Positions 10,042-19,124 of a stretch of 64,000 nucleotides of DNA are shown in pieces. Each line of letters opens with the position of its first letter. The first letter of the stretch is position 1. The DNA is from Halopolyspora algeriensis (GTDB taxonomy: Bacteria > Actinomycetota > Actinomycetes > Mycobacteriales > Pseudonocardiaceae): NCBI RefSeq assembly GCF_003337235.1, contig NZ_QPJC01000006.1, positions 62,001-126,000 on the forward strand, given 5' to 3'. The position numbers and the translations under genes are program-made. Under the pieces are notes generated by a model, which worked only from the letters and a program-made list of their open reading frames with translations, was not told the DNA's origin and did not search any database.

Positions 10042-10624
10042 TCCTCCCGGGATGGCCGGAGGCCACGGCAGCGAGAAGACCTCGACGAAGATCGTGGTCG
10101 CCGGTGGCTTCGGCGTCGGTAAGACGACGCTGGTGGGGTCGGTTTCCGAGATCGTTCCGCTGACCACCGAAGCGGTCATGACCGAAGCGAGCGTGGGGGT
10201 CGACGACCTCTCCGCGACTCCGGACAAGTCGACCACGACCGTGGCGATGGACTTCGGTCGTGTCTCGCTGGACTCCGATCTCATCCTGTACCTGTTCGGC
10301 ACGCCGGGCCAGCACCGCTTCTGGTTCATGTGGGACGACCTGGTGCGCGGTGCGATCGGAGCCGTGGTGCTCGTCGACACCCGCAGGCTCGCGGACGCGT
10401 TCGCCTCGATCGACTTCTTCGACGATCGGCAGTTGCCCTACGTCGTCGCGGTGAACACCTTCGACGGCGTGCTGCATCACCGCGTGGAGGATGTGCGGGA
10501 AGCACTGACCATCGACGAGTCGGTGCCCATCCTGTGTTGCGATGCTCGCAGCAAGGATTCGACCAAGGAAACGCTGATCACGTTGGTGCAGCATTCCATG
10601 CGGCAGCACATGGCCACCGCATAG
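10022..10624 (+). CDS. Conservon Ras-like GTPase (CvnD-like)
   Basis: A 200-residue small GTPase of the ATP/GTP-binding family found in conservons. P-loop GGFGVGKTTL occurs near residue 26, the switch II region LFGTPGQHRFWFMWDDL near residues 90-105, and a degenerate NKxD position AVNTFDG near 150. GTG 10022 is preferred because GGAAAGG lies 6 nt upstream and it starts inside the DUF742 gene; ATG 10052 is possible. It is thought to be peripherally membrane-associated and controlled by the kinase and roadblock partners. No cytochrome P450 gene follows, unlike some Streptomyces conservons. Confidence 0.9.
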   Translation: MGYASSDPPGMAGGHGSEKTSTKIVVAGGFGVGKTTLVGSVSEIVPLTTEAVMTEASVGVDDLSATPDKSTTTVAMDFGRVSLDSDLILYLFGTPGQHRFWFMWDDLVRGAIGAVVLVDTRRLADAFASIDFFDDRQLPYVVAVNTFDGVLHHRVEDVREALTIDESVPILCCDARSKDSTKETLITLVQHSMRQHMATA

Positions 10625-10651
10625 CGGGTCCTTTCAAAAGAATCTCTTGTC

Positions 10652-10804
10652 GCTCGAGTGCTCAGCCTGAGCAGGATGACCAGCTCCGGCGTCTCATTTG
10701 GATGCATTGCAAGGCAGAAGGACACGTGATGTAGGTGGCTACCTGATGTGTCCTTCAACGCCGCAAGGCGCCAAATGAGGCGGCGGTTCAGCAACCACTC
10801 GAGC
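10652..10804. repeat. About 150-nt imperfect palindrome at a convergent gene junction
   Basis: Terminal arms GCTCGAGTG (10652-10660) and CACTCGAGC (10796-10804), internal arms CTCATTTGG (10693-10701) / CCAAATGAG (10771-10779), and a central hairpin AAGGACAC (10718-10725) / GTGTCCTT (10748-10755). It lies between the convergent GTPase gene and the XPB partner gene, so it may act as a two-way terminator. Parts recur at 16582-16603 and 43914-43939. Confidence 0.75.
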
Positions 10805-10827
10805 AAGCTGCCAGAACCATTCTTTCC

Positions 10828-13125
10828 TCACTCCTCGACGACTGCCACCGAGGTAATGCGGTGCAGCGGGAAACTGCCCACCTCCCCACGAGCGCGGTCG
10901 AATCCCTGCAGCACGCCACCTCCGACACTGACCGGCTCCACGACGCGCTGTGTCGCCCCACCCTGGGCATCGACGAAGCCGAGCCAGACGCTCCGGTTCT
11001 GCCGTGCCGCGTCCCGCAGCAGTTCCAGAGTCGCCGTGGCGCTGGGGCGCCCGCGTTCGGGGATCACGGCGTTGCCACGCCGGGTGGCTGCCGCGCGATC
11101 GCCCGCCCGCATCGTGCGCACCCTTTCCGCGAGTTGCTCCTCGTCGGGCACCGAAGGGGCAGTCGGTGACTGTGCTGCCCGACTTCGCGCGCGCACGCGC
11201 CGTGCACCGGGCCGCAGGTCCAGAACCTGACCGTCCGGCCCTTCGGCCACGGGAGCGAATCCCGCTGTCTGCAGCCCGCTGACGACGTCGCTCAGCGGCA
11301 GCGGGCTGATCAGGACTGTCGGTGCGATCCTGCGCAGCCCCAGCTCGGACACTCCCGGATTGGCGAGCACCTCGGCGAGGAGGACGGGATCGTCGCAGCG
11401 CAGGAAAGTCGATGCGGTACCCGCGCGGAGCCGCCCGTGCCTGCGGGCGACATCGTCGACGAGATAGGTCAGCGACTGCGGCACCGGGGTGCGCGAGCGG
11501 TCCCGAAACAGGGCGTGCAGGTCGTCGGCACTGCGTCCGGCATCCAGTGCGCGCCGGATGCTGGATTCGCCGACCCGGTACACGGTGGCGCTGCCCGCGG
11601 ACTCGACGTCGGCGACGAGGTTCATCTCGGAGGCCAGGTCCGGTTCCAGGCGTCCGGGCGCGACCACGGTCAGATCGGCCTGCACCAGCACGTGGTCGAG
11701 CGGTTCCGGCAGAGCCGCACCCAGGAGTCGCGCCGCCTCGGTCGCGTCGCCTTCAAGCAGTGCACGCCCGGCGGTGGTCAATCCCCCGAGCGCGATGATC
11801 CCCAGCGCGGTGGCCTCGGACAAGGACCAGTGCACGAAGTCGTCACGCAATCTCCCACCCCGCCTCGGTGCCCGCCAGGCCAGGACCGCTGCGGCGTTGC
11901 CGGGATCGCGCACCCCGTGCCCGGAGGGCAGTTCGTCGAGCAGGTTCAGGGCACGGCGCCTTTCCTCCGGCGCCTGCGGCCGCCGCAGATCCTCCGAGAG
12001 AGGGCCGATCAGCCGCTCCTTGTCGTCACGTGCGCCCACGAGCCCGGGAATCCTGGGCAGGTCCAGCCAGGCCCTGGCCAGCAGGGACCAGCGTTGTTCG
12101 GGCGCGGCGGCCAACCACGTGTCGGCCTGGACGGTGGGTACCCATTCCGGCTCGTCGCCCTCGCTCTCGGCGATCAGCCCCGCGGCGACGGCGATCTCCA
12201 CGAGCAGCGCGAGCCGGTTCTCGTCGAGGCCCAGCGCCTTGCCGGTCCGGCGCAGGTCCCGGACTCCCACCCCGCCCGAGCGCAGCACGTCGGGTGGTTG
12301 CTCGCCCCAGGCCTCGATCAGCAGTTCGGTGTGCCGGGACAGTTCCAGTACCTCGCCGGCTGCGGTGCTGTCGATCGCGGATTGGCCGTGGTCGGCGGAA
12401 TCGAGCAGTGGCTCCTCGGGTTCGACGGTCCCCATCGGCCGGTTGCCGCGCACGGCCAGGGCCAGTTGCCGGGGAAGTTCCACCGTGGCGCTGTCCCGAC
12501 GCAGCAGCAGGTCCCCGGCGAGCAGGCGCTGAACGGGGGTGCGCTGCTGCTCTGCGGGAAGGGGAATGCCCGCGTCCCTCGTCCGCCCCACCGGTGGACC
12601 CTCGGCCAGCGCGTCGACCAGTTTCCGCTCCTCCTCGTCGAGAGTCTCCAGCACCTCCCGTGCCCGAGCCTCGGTGAGGTCCGGGGCGGCCCTGCCGAGC
12701 CCGCCCGGAAACGTCGAGATCGTCTCGCGCACGGCCGGGAGCAGCGACAATTGCGCCTCCTCGCCCCAGACGAGCGCGCGTTCACGCAGTGCGGCCAGTG
12801 AGCGCCGCACGCGCTCCGGTGTGATGTCCTCACCGAGGAAATCCGCGAGCGCGGCGATCGACACCGGCGACTCGTCGGCGTCGAGCAGGACGAGCGCCTC
12901 CAGCGTGGACAACATGAACGAGTCGAGGTCCTCGTAGGTCCGGGCCACCGAGGAACGCACATCCACGCGAGTGGCCAGCACCGACACGTCGGCGGGTGCG
13001 GGCGTGGCCAGATCGGGTCTGGCCCGCAGCAGCGCCAGCAACTCGTCGTCGCCGCGGGCACGGAGCCAGTCCACCAAAGAGGGCCGGTCCGACCGGGGGG
13101 AGTCCGCTCGTGAGCTACCGGGCAT
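10828..13125 (-). CDS. XPB-associated helicase-C-domain protein (Rv0862c-like)
   Basis: A roughly 765-residue cytosolic protein of the actinobacterial XPB/Ssl2-like helicase-associated family. It begins [23 protein letters not shown] and carries the XPB/Ssl2-like domain in its C-terminal half (about 440-700: [20 protein letters not shown]). No Walker A is visible, so it is a partner rather than a motor. A C-terminal WYL-like segment ([23 protein letters not shown]) is visible. ATG 13125 is preceded at 7 nt by a -10-like TATCTT, suggesting a leaderless mRNA; a TTG three codons upstream is possible. Confidence 0.85.
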   Translation of the reverse strand: MPGSSRADSPRSDRPSLVDWLRARGDDELLALLRARPDLATPAPADVSVLATRVDVRSSVARTYEDLDSFMLSTLEALVLLDADESPVSIAALADFLGEDITPERVRRSLAALRERALVWGEEAQLSLLPAVRETISTFPGGLGRAAPDLTEARAREVLETLDEEERKLVDALAEGPPVGRTRDAGIPLPAEQQRTPVQRLLAGDLLLRRDSATVELPRQLALAVRGNRPMGTVEPEEPLLDSADHGQSAIDSTAAGEVLELSRHTELLIEAWGEQPPDVLRSGGVGVRDLRRTGKALGLDENRLALLVEIAVAAGLIAESEGDEPEWVPTVQADTWLAAAPEQRWSLLARAWLDLPRIPGLVGARDDKERLIGPLSEDLRRPQAPEERRRALNLLDELPSGHGVRDPGNAAAVLAWRAPRRGGRLRDDFVHWSLSEATALGIIALGGLTTAGRALLEGDATEAARLLGAALPEPLDHVLVQADLTVVAPGRLEPDLASEMNLVADVESAGSATVYRVGESSIRRALDAGRSADDLHALFRDRSRTPVPQSLTYLVDDVARRHGRLRAGTASTFLRCDDPVLLAEVLANPGVSELGLRRIAPTVLISPLPLSDVVSGLQTAGFAPVAEGPDGQVLDLRPGARRVRARSRAAQSPTAPSVPDEEQLAERVRTMRAGDRAAATRRGNAVIPERGRPSATATLELLRDAARQNRSVWLGFVDAQGGATQRVVEPVSVGGGVLQGFDRARGEVGSFPLHRITSVAVVEE

Positions 13126-13265
13126 CCCTGCCAAGATACCGTTTGAACGGGGACACCGACCGAGGCAGTCGGCGAGGACAGCGCCGCTTGCCGAAGCCCG
13201 ATGCAGGAAGCCGGGGCGGGTCGGGCAAACTGGAACCCGAAAGGTACTCGGGTCAGGAGGATGAC

Positions 13266-13460
13266 GTGGCGAAAGCGAACAAGGCGGGTAACGAGCGCAT
13301 CGATCCGACGTGGCCGCAGTCCGGGGAGAACGACGACGTCCCGGTCAGCGAGCTCGCCACCGACCGGCAGGGTGCCATGTCGCCGTTCGGTGACGTCGCT
13401 TTTCCGCTGCCGGAGGAGGACCTTCCCTACCGGCATCCGGTGACCAGGATCAACAAGTGA
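13266..13460 (+). CDS. Small conserved protein (Rv0863-like)
   Basis: A 64-residue hydrophilic protein with no membrane segment, ending [20 protein letters not shown] with AGGAGG 5 nt upstream is a strong initiation site. Position (divergent from the XPB partner, before moaC) matches the small conserved protein at this place in mycobacteria. Function unknown. Confidence 0.75.
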   Translation: MAKANKAGNERIDPTWPQSGENDDVPVSELATDRQGAMSPFGDVAFPLPEEDLPYRHPVTRINK

Positions 13461-13513
13461 TCGTGACCACCCGGTGAGCGATCATTCACATTTCAGCACG
13501 ACAGGGGGGCACC

Positions 13514-14980
13514 ATGGCGGTTCCGGGGCCGGGTTATTCGATCACCGTTCGCGTGGAGGCTCCGCCGTCGGCCAGCGCGGCCGGTGACCTGACCAGCGCT
13601 GTCGGCCGCGCCGGCGGTGTGATCACGGCGTTCGACGTCGTCGAGTCCCACGCTGACCGCATCGTGGTCGACATCACCTGCAATGCCCTGTCTTCCGACC
13701 ATGCCGAAGACCTCACCGATGTCCTGCGCGCGCTGCCCGGTGTCGGGGTCCGCAAGGTCTCCGACCGGACATTCCTGGTGCATCTCGGTGGCAAGATCGA
13801 GGTCAATTCCAAGGTCGCCCTGTCCAATCGAGACGACCTCTCCCGCGCCTACACCCCCGGGGTGGCGCGGGTGTGCACGGCGATCGCGGACAACCCCGAG
13901 GATGCCCGTCGCCTGACCGTCAAGCGCAACAGCGTCGCCGTGGTCACCGACGGTTCCGCGGTTCTGGGGCTCGGCAACATCGGCCCGGAGGCCGCGCTGC
14001 CGGTCATGGAGGGCAAGGCGGCCCTGTTCAAGAAGTTCGCCGGTGTCAACGCCTGGCCGGTGTGTCTGAACACGCAGGACCCGGATGAGGTCGTCCGCGC
14101 GGTCGAACTCATCGCCCCCGTCTACGGCGGTATCAACCTGGAGGACATCGCCGCACCGCACTGCTTCGAGATCGAACGGCGTCTGCGGGACAAGCTCGAC
14201 ATCCCCGTGTTCCACGACGACCAGCACGGTACGGCGATCGTCGTGCTCGGCGCCCTGCGCAACGCGTTGCGCGTGGTCGACAAGGACATCACCGACTGCC
14301 GTGTCGTGGTCTGCGGAGTGGGCGCAGCCGGATCGGCGATCATTCGCCTGCTGCAGCACAAGCAGCCCCGCGATGTCATCGCCGCCGATATCGACGGCAT
14401 CGTGCACAGCGGGCGAGGCGACACCGATGCCAATCTGCGCTCGATCGCCGAAAGCACGAACGCGCAGGGGCGGACCGGCGGCCTCGGCGACGCGGTGGCC
14501 GGTGCCGACGTGTTCATCGGTGTGTCGGCCCCCAACCTGCTCAGTGCCGAGCAGGTTGCCACGATGAATCCCGGCGCGATCGTGTTCGCGCTGGCCAATC
14601 CCGACCCGGAAATCGATCCGCTGGAGGCGCAGCAGCACGCCGCGGTGGTGGCCACCGGCCGCAGCGACTACCCGAACCAGATCAACAACGTGTTGGCGTT
14701 TCCGGGTTTCTTCCGCGGTCTGCTCGATGCTCATGCGCGCGAGATCACCGACGAGATGATGCTCGCCGCCGCGGACACGGTCGCCGACGTCGTCGACAGC
14801 AACGACCGGGTCAACGCTTCGTTCATCGTGCCCAGCGTGTTCGACACCTCGGTGGCACCCGCCGTGGCCGAAGCGGTGCGTCGCGTGGTGGCTTCCGAAC
14901 GGCAGGAGGCCGAGTCGGTGACCGCGGCGTCGAGCGACGCGGCCATTCCCGGTGCCCCGGCGGGGAGCTCGAAGTCCTGA
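13514..14980 (+). CDS. NAD(P)-dependent malic enzyme with N-terminal ACT-like domain
   Basis: A 488-residue enzyme decarboxylating malate to pyruvate with reduction of NAD(P). An ACT-like domain (residues about 6-80) precedes the catalytic malic domain, with [12 protein letters not shown] near 115, the nucleotide/metal region [15 protein letters not shown] near 237, and the Rossmann motif [11 protein letters not shown] near 270. ATG is preceded by AGGGGGG. It sits between the Rv0863-like gene and moaC, where mycobacteria have no malic enzyme, and could feed pyruvate at the TCA branch point also served by the citrate synthase genes to the right. Confidence 0.93.
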   Translation: MAVPGPGYSITVRVEAPPSASAAGDLTSAVGRAGGVITAFDVVESHADRIVVDITCNALSSDHAEDLTDVLRALPGVGVRKVSDRTFLVHLGGKIEVNSKVALSNRDDLSRAYTPGVARVCTAIADNPEDARRLTVKRNSVAVVTDGSAVLGLGNIGPEAALPVMEGKAALFKKFAGVNAWPVCLNTQDPDEVVRAVELIAPVYGGINLEDIAAPHCFEIERRLRDKLDIPVFHDDQHGTAIVVLGALRNALRVVDKDITDCRVVVCGVGAAGSAIIRLLQHKQPRDVIAADIDGIVHSGRGDTDANLRSIAESTNAQGRTGGLGDAVAGADVFIGVSAPNLLSAEQVATMNPGAIVFALANPDPEIDPLEAQQHAAVVATGRSDYPNQINNVLAFPGFFRGLLDAHAREITDEMMLAAADTVADVVDSNDRVNASFIVPSVFDTSVAPAVAEAVRRVVASERQEAESVTAASSDAAIPGAPAGSSKS

Positions 14981-15050
14981 GCACCCGTGGCCGGGTCGGC
15001 ACGGCCTTCCGGCCGGGCAGCCGTTGACTCACCGGGCATGGCGGCTGTTC

Positions 15051-15062
15051 TAGGGTCGGTGT
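15051..15062 (+). promoter_or_regulatory. -10 element for a leaderless moaC transcript (candidate)
   Basis: TAGGGT (15051-15056) ends 6 nt before the moaC ATG, so transcription would begin at or next to the start codon. A TTGACT at 15024 is 21 nt upstream, too far for an ideal -35. No Shine-Dalgarno sequence precedes the ATG. Confidence 0.45.
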
Positions 15063-15569
15063 ATGGCCCAGCAGGACGGCAACCAGGGACTCACACACGT
15101 CGACGAAGTCGGTGCGGCCCGCATGGTCGATGTCTCGGAAAAGCGGACGAGCGCCCGCACGGCGATCGCCACCGGCATCGTACGGACCACCGAGGAGGTG
15201 GTCGGGTTGTTGCGCAGCGACGAGCTCCCCAAGGGTGATGCGTTGGCCACCGCCCGGATAGCGGGCATCATGGCCGCCAAACGAACTCCGGACCTGGTTC
15301 CACTGTGTCACCCGATCGCGCTCTCGGGGGTGCAGGTGGCTCTCGAGACCGGTGATGCCGAGGTGCGGATCACGGCCACGGTGCGCACCACCGACCGGAC
15401 CGGTGTCGAGATGGAGGCGTTGACGGCCGTGACCGGTGCGGGACTCGCCTTGCATGACATGATCAAAGCCGTGGACCCCGCTGCCGTCCTCGACGGCGTC
15501 CGCGTGGAACGCAAGGAAGGCGGGAAGACCGGCACCTGGGTGCGCGACACGGAGGAGGAGGGCCAATGA
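15063..15569 (+). CDS. moaC: Cyclic pyranopterin monophosphate synthase MoaC
   Basis: A 168-residue cytosolic enzyme making cyclic pyranopterin monophosphate from the MoaA product, the first stage of molybdopterin synthesis. Family motifs are DVSEKRTSARTAIATG (about 22-37), LVPLCHPIALSGVQV (about 78-92) and MEALTAVTGAGLALHDMIKAVD (about 118-139), which carries active-site Lys and Asp. It overlaps the mog-moaE fusion by 4 bp. The other moa genes lie on the minus strand at 19.6-21.0 kb. Confidence 0.97.
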   Translation: MAQQDGNQGLTHVDEVGAARMVDVSEKRTSARTAIATGIVRTTEEVVGLLRSDELPKGDALATARIAGIMAAKRTPDLVPLCHPIALSGVQVALETGDAEVRITATVRTTDRTGVEMEALTAVTGAGLALHDMIKAVDPAAVLDGVRVERKEGGKTGTWVRDTEEEGQ

Positions 15570-16558
15570 CCGCACGTACCGCCCGTGTGGTGGCGGCATC
15601 GAACCGGGCGGCCGCCGGGGTGTACGAGGATCGGACCGGGCCCGTCATCGCCGACTGGCTGCGCGAGCGCGGCTACGAGGTACCCGACCCCCAGGTGCTT
15701 CCGGACGGGGACCCGGTCGGACAGGCGCTGCGGCACGCCGTTGCCGAGGGCGTGCGCGTGGTCATCACGACCGGGGGCACGGGAATCAGCCCGACCGATC
15801 GCACCCCCGACGTCACCGCCGAGGTGCTCGACTACCCGATCCCGGGCCTGGCCGATGCCGTGCGCCGTGCAGGACTGCCCGACGTTCCCACCGCCGTCCT
15901 CTCCCGAGGAATCGCCGGGGTCGGTGGCAGGACGCTGATCGTCAACCTGCCCGGCTCACGAGGCGGGGTCGACGATGGCCTGCGGGTCCTCGACGGCGTC
16001 CTCGAGCACGCGGTGGATCAGGTGCTCGGCGGTGACCACGCTCCCGCGGGCCACGAGCAGGACGGAACAGACCGGGGAGCGCACGGCCGGGGACACGGCC
16101 ATACCGCGACACCGGGAGAAGAGGGTGGCACGGGCGCCGAAGTGGTGCGTGCCGCCGTCACGCAGGAGCCGCTCGATGTCGACGGGCTCGCACGCCTGGT
16201 GGAGCACCGCGCTGCCGGCGCCGTGGTCACCTTCGGCGGAGTGGTGCGCGACCACGACGGCGGACGCGGCGTTCGGGAACTCGAATACGTGGGGCATCCC
16301 AGCGCCTCGGAGGTGATCACGACAGTCGCCGAGCAGATCGCGTCGCAGTGCGAGGGCGTCCGGGCCATCGCGGTGGAACACCGCCTCGGGATGCTGCGGA
16401 TCGGCGAGGTTGCCCTGGCCTGTGCTGTTGCGGCCGATCATCGCAAGCAGGCATTCGAGACCTGCTCGGAACTGGTCGACGAGGTCAAGCGGCAGCTGCC
16501 GATCTGGAAGCGGCAGGTGTTCGAGGACGAGACCGAAGAGTGGGTCAACTGCCCGTGA
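15566..16558 (+). CDS. Fused molybdopterin adenylyltransferase (Mog/MoaB) and MoaE
   Basis: A 330-residue fusion. Residues 1-160 are a MogA/MoaB domain (ITTGGTGISPTDRTPDVTAEVL; LIVNLPGSRGGVDDGL) that adenylylates molybdopterin. A linker of about 35 His/Gly-rich residues follows. Residues about 200-330 are MoaE, the large molybdopterin synthase subunit (AGAVVTFGGVVRDHDGG; AVAADHRKQAFETCSELVDEVK; PIWKRQ with the catalytic Lys). In mycobacteria mog and moaE2 are separate neighbouring genes. The start overlaps moaC in an ATGA arrangement. The partner MoaD is at 19589-19960. Confidence 0.95.
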   Translation: MTARTARVVAASNRAAAGVYEDRTGPVIADWLRERGYEVPDPQVLPDGDPVGQALRHAVAEGVRVVITTGGTGISPTDRTPDVTAEVLDYPIPGLADAVRRAGLPDVPTAVLSRGIAGVGGRTLIVNLPGSRGGVDDGLRVLDGVLEHAVDQVLGGDHAPAGHEQDGTDRGAHGRGHGHTATPGEEGGTGAEVVRAAVTQEPLDVDGLARLVEHRAAGAVVTFGGVVRDHDGGRGVRELEYVGHPSASEVITTVAEQIASQCEGVRAIAVEHRLGMLRIGEVALACAVAADHRKQAFETCSELVDEVKRQLPIWKRQVFEDETEEWVNCP

Positions 16559-16581
16559 GGGGATACCGGCGGTCTGCGTAG

Positions 16582-16603
16582 GTGGTTGCTGAACCGTCGT
16601 CTC
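16582..16603 (+). repeat. Fragment of the 10.7-kb palindromic repeat
   Basis: GTGGTTGCTGAACCG followed by TCGTCTC matches the complement of 10778-10798 at 19 of 21 positions. It lies 24 nt after the mog-moaE stop. Only this arm is present. Confidence 0.55.
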
Positions 16604-16798
16604 GGCTCTCATCGCCAATCGCCGCCGTGGGTGCTTGAATCGCTGTCGCGGACCACGATCGTTGACTCCGTACGTACCGCAGGGGTTCCTCATGCGTGAT
16701 GCCGAGGCGCTGCTGCCGAGTTGCACGCCACGGGAGATCGAGGAATGGGTGCGCCCGGAGGCGCTCGTGGCGGAGGTGTGGCTGCGATACTGCGTCCC

Positions 16799-17419
16799 AT
16801 GCTCGTGCAGTTCCTCGCGGCGATCGGTGTGCTGGCCGTGCTGACCATGGTGCCCGGTCCGGATATGGCCGTGGTGACGAAGCGCGCCGTCGCCTCCAGC
16901 CGGCAGGACGGTCTGCGGACGGTCGGCGGCATCATCGCCGGGCTGCTGGGCTGGGGGGTGCTGACCGTGGTGGGTCTGGCCGCAGTCCTGGCCGCGTCCG
17001 CGACGGCCTACATGGTGGTCAAGGTGGCCGGGGCCGCCTACCTGGTCTTCCTCGGAATCCAAGCACTGGTGCACAGTCGCCGCGGTCGCTCAGCGGCTCC
17101 GACACCGACCGAGTCATTCTCAGCCGGCAACCCGTGGCGGACCGGTCTGGTCAGCAATCTCCTCAATCCCAAGATCGCCGTTTTCTACACCGGTCTGCTG
17201 CCCACCCTCGCGCCGTCCGGACTGTCCCCGCATGTCGGGATGGCGGTGCTGGTGCTGCTACACGCGGCACTGACCCTGGGTTGGCTCGGTGGCTACGTGC
17301 TGCTGCTGGCCAGGGCCCGCGCGTTCTTCGAACGGCCCCTCGTCCGCAGGGTCATGGAGCGGACTACCGGGGTCGTGCTGATCAGCTTCGGTGTGAAGGT
17401 CGCCGCCTCCCAGCACTGA
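16799..17419 (+). CDS. LysE/RhtB-family amino acid exporter
   Basis: A 206-residue inner-membrane exporter with about six hydrophobic helices and the family signature VPGPDMAVVTKRAVASSRQD (about 16-35); the second-half motif NPWRTGLVSNLLNPKIAVFY lies near 110-130. The family exports lysine/arginine, homoserine/threonine or similar. ATG 16799 gives the family's usual length and a start directly before helix 1, though no good ribosome-binding site is visible; an in-frame ATG at 16721 would add 26 unlike residues. Substrate not predictable. Confidence 0.88.
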   Translation: MLVQFLAAIGVLAVLTMVPGPDMAVVTKRAVASSRQDGLRTVGGIIAGLLGWGVLTVVGLAAVLAASATAYMVVKVAGAAYLVFLGIQALVHSRRGRSAAPTPTESFSAGNPWRTGLVSNLLNPKIAVFYTGLLPTLAPSGLSPHVGMAVLVLLHAALTLGWLGGYVLLLARARAFFERPLVRRVMERTTGVVLISFGVKVAASQH

Positions 17420-17618
17420 CAACCTTCACGCTCTCCGAGCGGAGTGCCTGCCCGAGCACTGTCGTCCGCGCTTGACTCCGCGACCTTCACACCCAGCAGC
17501 TGACCACAGCTCCTCCGCCCGCAGAGCGAACCCGCGGTTGGGATTCGTACGTGGCGCCAGGTGCGACCGCCGAGATAAGCAGGTGCTTCGTCCGCTCACC
17601 CGGTTGTAGCGTCCGCGT

Positions 17619-17864
17619 GTGGGTAGCGCCTCAGAACTGCAACGACGTTCGGGAGTCGTGTCGCACACGGCTCGTACACGGCCACGGCTGACGATGGCTC
17701 TGGGCGCCCTCGCCCTTGCCGCTCTCGTTCTCGGCGAGCAACCGACGCTGCTGCAACTGTTGGGATGCGCCCTGATGCTCACCAGCGCTTACGCAGCATC
17801 CGCGTCCAGCTCGTCCTGGCGCTGGTTCACCGGCCCCGTCAGGAGACTGCTTGGCCTCTCGTGA
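17619..17864 (+). pseudogene. C-terminal remnant of an EamA/DMT-family transporter
   Basis: Only the last helices of an EamA-type exporter are recognisable: MALGALALAALVLGEQP then TLLQLLGCALMLTSAYA, the usual end of the second EamA repeat (17694-17850). Normal family members have about 290 residues and ten helices; here at most 81 codons are open and no start signal is convincing. Probably a deletion relic. Confidence 0.55.
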
Positions 17865-18206
17865 CGTGTAAGCCTTCGACAATCGTTCGCAGCGGGAGGA
17901 TCCCCTTCTGGGCAGGGGCAGACCGCCGGCGACGTGGATGTTCTGATCGGTGAGTCATCGCGCTGCTGGAGCCGGAAGACGCTCTGGTCGATCATCATCC
18001 AGGTGTCTCTTATCCGCCCGATTTTCGGCGAGTACTACGGCAACCCCCTGTGGAACCGTCCCCGGAAATGGGACGGGGCCCCACCGCTGGGGGAAGGCGG
18101 CGGGGCCCCGGGTTCATCGAGCCGGCCGGTTCGCTCGATCGCCGCACCGGAGTGATGCGCCGAGCGCCTGACCGTGCTGCCTGCCGGATCGACAGGCCGA
18201 GAAGGG
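17865..18206. terminator. Intergenic region with strong hairpin (18074-18110)
   Basis: About 340 nt without a supported gene. It contains a hairpin with arms CGGGGCCCC (18074-18082) and CGGGGCCCCG (18101-18110) extended by pairing CACCGC with GGCGG. It lies about 100 nt beyond the rpf stop and is probably the rpf terminator; no T-tract follows, as is usual at this G+C. Confidence 0.55.
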
Positions 18207-18836
18207 TCAGCGAATGTCGAGCTGCTGACCGGGGAAGATCAGGTTCGGGTCGTTCAGGATATCGGTGTTGCGCTGGTAGATGTCCTGGTAGTTCACGCCG
18301 AACCGCTGACCGATCTTGCTCAGCGTGTCACCCTGCTGGACGGTGTAGTCCGCCCCGTTGGACTGCACGCTGCTGGAGCTCTTCACGCTGGCGGAGCTCT
18401 CCGTGGAGCCGGAGCTCTGCTCCGAGGAAGCCTCGGTGCTGCTCGAGGCGCTGGCGCTTCCCGAAGTGCTGCCGCTGACCCAGTTGGTCTTGGAGGTGCA
18501 GGCGGGCCAGGCACCCGGACCCTGGGCCTCGAGGACCTTCTTGGCGACGGCGATCTGCTGTTCACGGGTGGCCAGGTGGGCGTTGGCGGCGTACTGATCA
18601 CCGCCGAAAGCGGCCCATGTGGACTCGGTGAACTGCAGCCCGCCGTAGAAGCCGTTACCGGTGTTGATGTGCCAGTCTCCGCTGCTCTCGCACTGGGCCA
18701 GCTCGTCCCAGTCGGCGGCGCTGGCCGGGGCGGCGACCGCGAGCGGGCTGGCGACCACGGCGCCCGCGACGGCTACGCGGGCGGCGGTGCGGGCAGTATT
18801 GGACTGCTTGCGATGCTTGCCTTTATAGCGAGCCAT
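18207..18836 (-). CDS. rpfA: Resuscitation-promoting factor (transglycosylase plus LysM)
   Basis: A 209-residue secreted muralytic protein. A Sec signal ends near ASAADWDEL (about residue 40). The Rpf domain follows ([20 protein letters not shown], with the catalytic Glu in [22 protein letters not shown]; paired Cys in CES and PACTS). A Ser/Thr-rich linker leads to a C-terminal LysM ([19 protein letters not shown]). It cleaves peptidoglycan during resuscitation and growth. ATG 18836 has GGAGAGAGG upstream. Its leader carries a c-di-AMP riboswitch and a CRP-like site lies upstream. Confidence 0.95.
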   Translation of the reverse strand: MARYKGKHRKQSNTARTAARVAVAGAVVASPLAVAAPASAADWDELAQCESSGDWHINTGNGFYGGLQFTESTWAAFGGDQYAANAHLATREQQIAVAKKVLEAQGPGAWPACTSKTNWVSGSTSGSASASSSTEASSEQSSGSTESSASVKSSSSVQSNGADYTVQQGDTLSKIGQRFGVNYQDIYQRNTDILNDPNLIFPGQQLDIR

Positions 18837-18852
18837 GTCCCTCTCTCCTACC

Positions 18853-19020
18853 GCGCCTGCGAAGTTAGCTGTCGGGTTCGGGCTGTTCGGGGACAACCCG
18901 GCCGGCTCGTCGAGCCGGCTTCACCCCTAGGGCGTCGGGGCGCCCAATGGTGGTTCCCCCGCCCCTGTCCGGTCCTGTTTTCGTTCGGGGGTAGGAGCCC
19001 GCCGGACAGGGTTCGGCGCT
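18853..19020 (-). ncRNA. c-di-AMP (ydaO/yuaA) riboswitch upstream of rpf
   Basis: On the minus strand the leader holds conserved ydaO blocks in order: CGCCGAACCCTGTCCGGCGG at the 5' end, GGGGGAACCA, a GGGGTGAAGCCGGC hairpin, CCCGAACCCGACAGCTAAC and closing GCAGGCGC that pairs with the 5' GCGCC. Such riboswitches commonly precede rpf genes in actinobacteria and turn expression off when c-di-AMP is high. The start codon is 16 nt past the aptamer, leaving room only for the ribosome-binding site. Confidence 0.93.
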
Positions 19021-19068
19021 GCGGACTCCCGGACTCCTTGCTGGTCGGTTCGGGGCCGACCGAGGAGG

Positions 19069-19124
19069 ACAGTACGTAATCATGAACGGGAACGGAAATC
19101 GCAGTGACAGTGACTCTGCTCACA
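19069..19124 (-). promoter_or_regulatory. rpf promoter with CRP-like site
   Basis: On the minus strand TTCCGT, a 17-nt spacer and TACTGT (19074-19069) form a promoter about 50 nt before the riboswitch. Upstream, TGTGA-N6-TCACT (19124-19109) matches the CRP consensus at nine of ten positions and is centred near -55. CRP activation of rpfA is known in M. tuberculosis; its conservation here is inference. Confidence 0.55.

Noticed and set aside
11437-12801. 454-codon plus-strand frame opposite the XPB partner gene
   Set aside because: Shadow of a conserved gene; no domain, no ribosome-binding site, atypical Pro/Gly/Arg composition.
16635-16844. 69-codon frame between mog-moaE and lysE
   Set aside because: Has a plausible-looking middle (AEALLPSCTPREIEEWVRPE) but no ribosome-binding site, no family I recognise, and it overlaps the LysE start.
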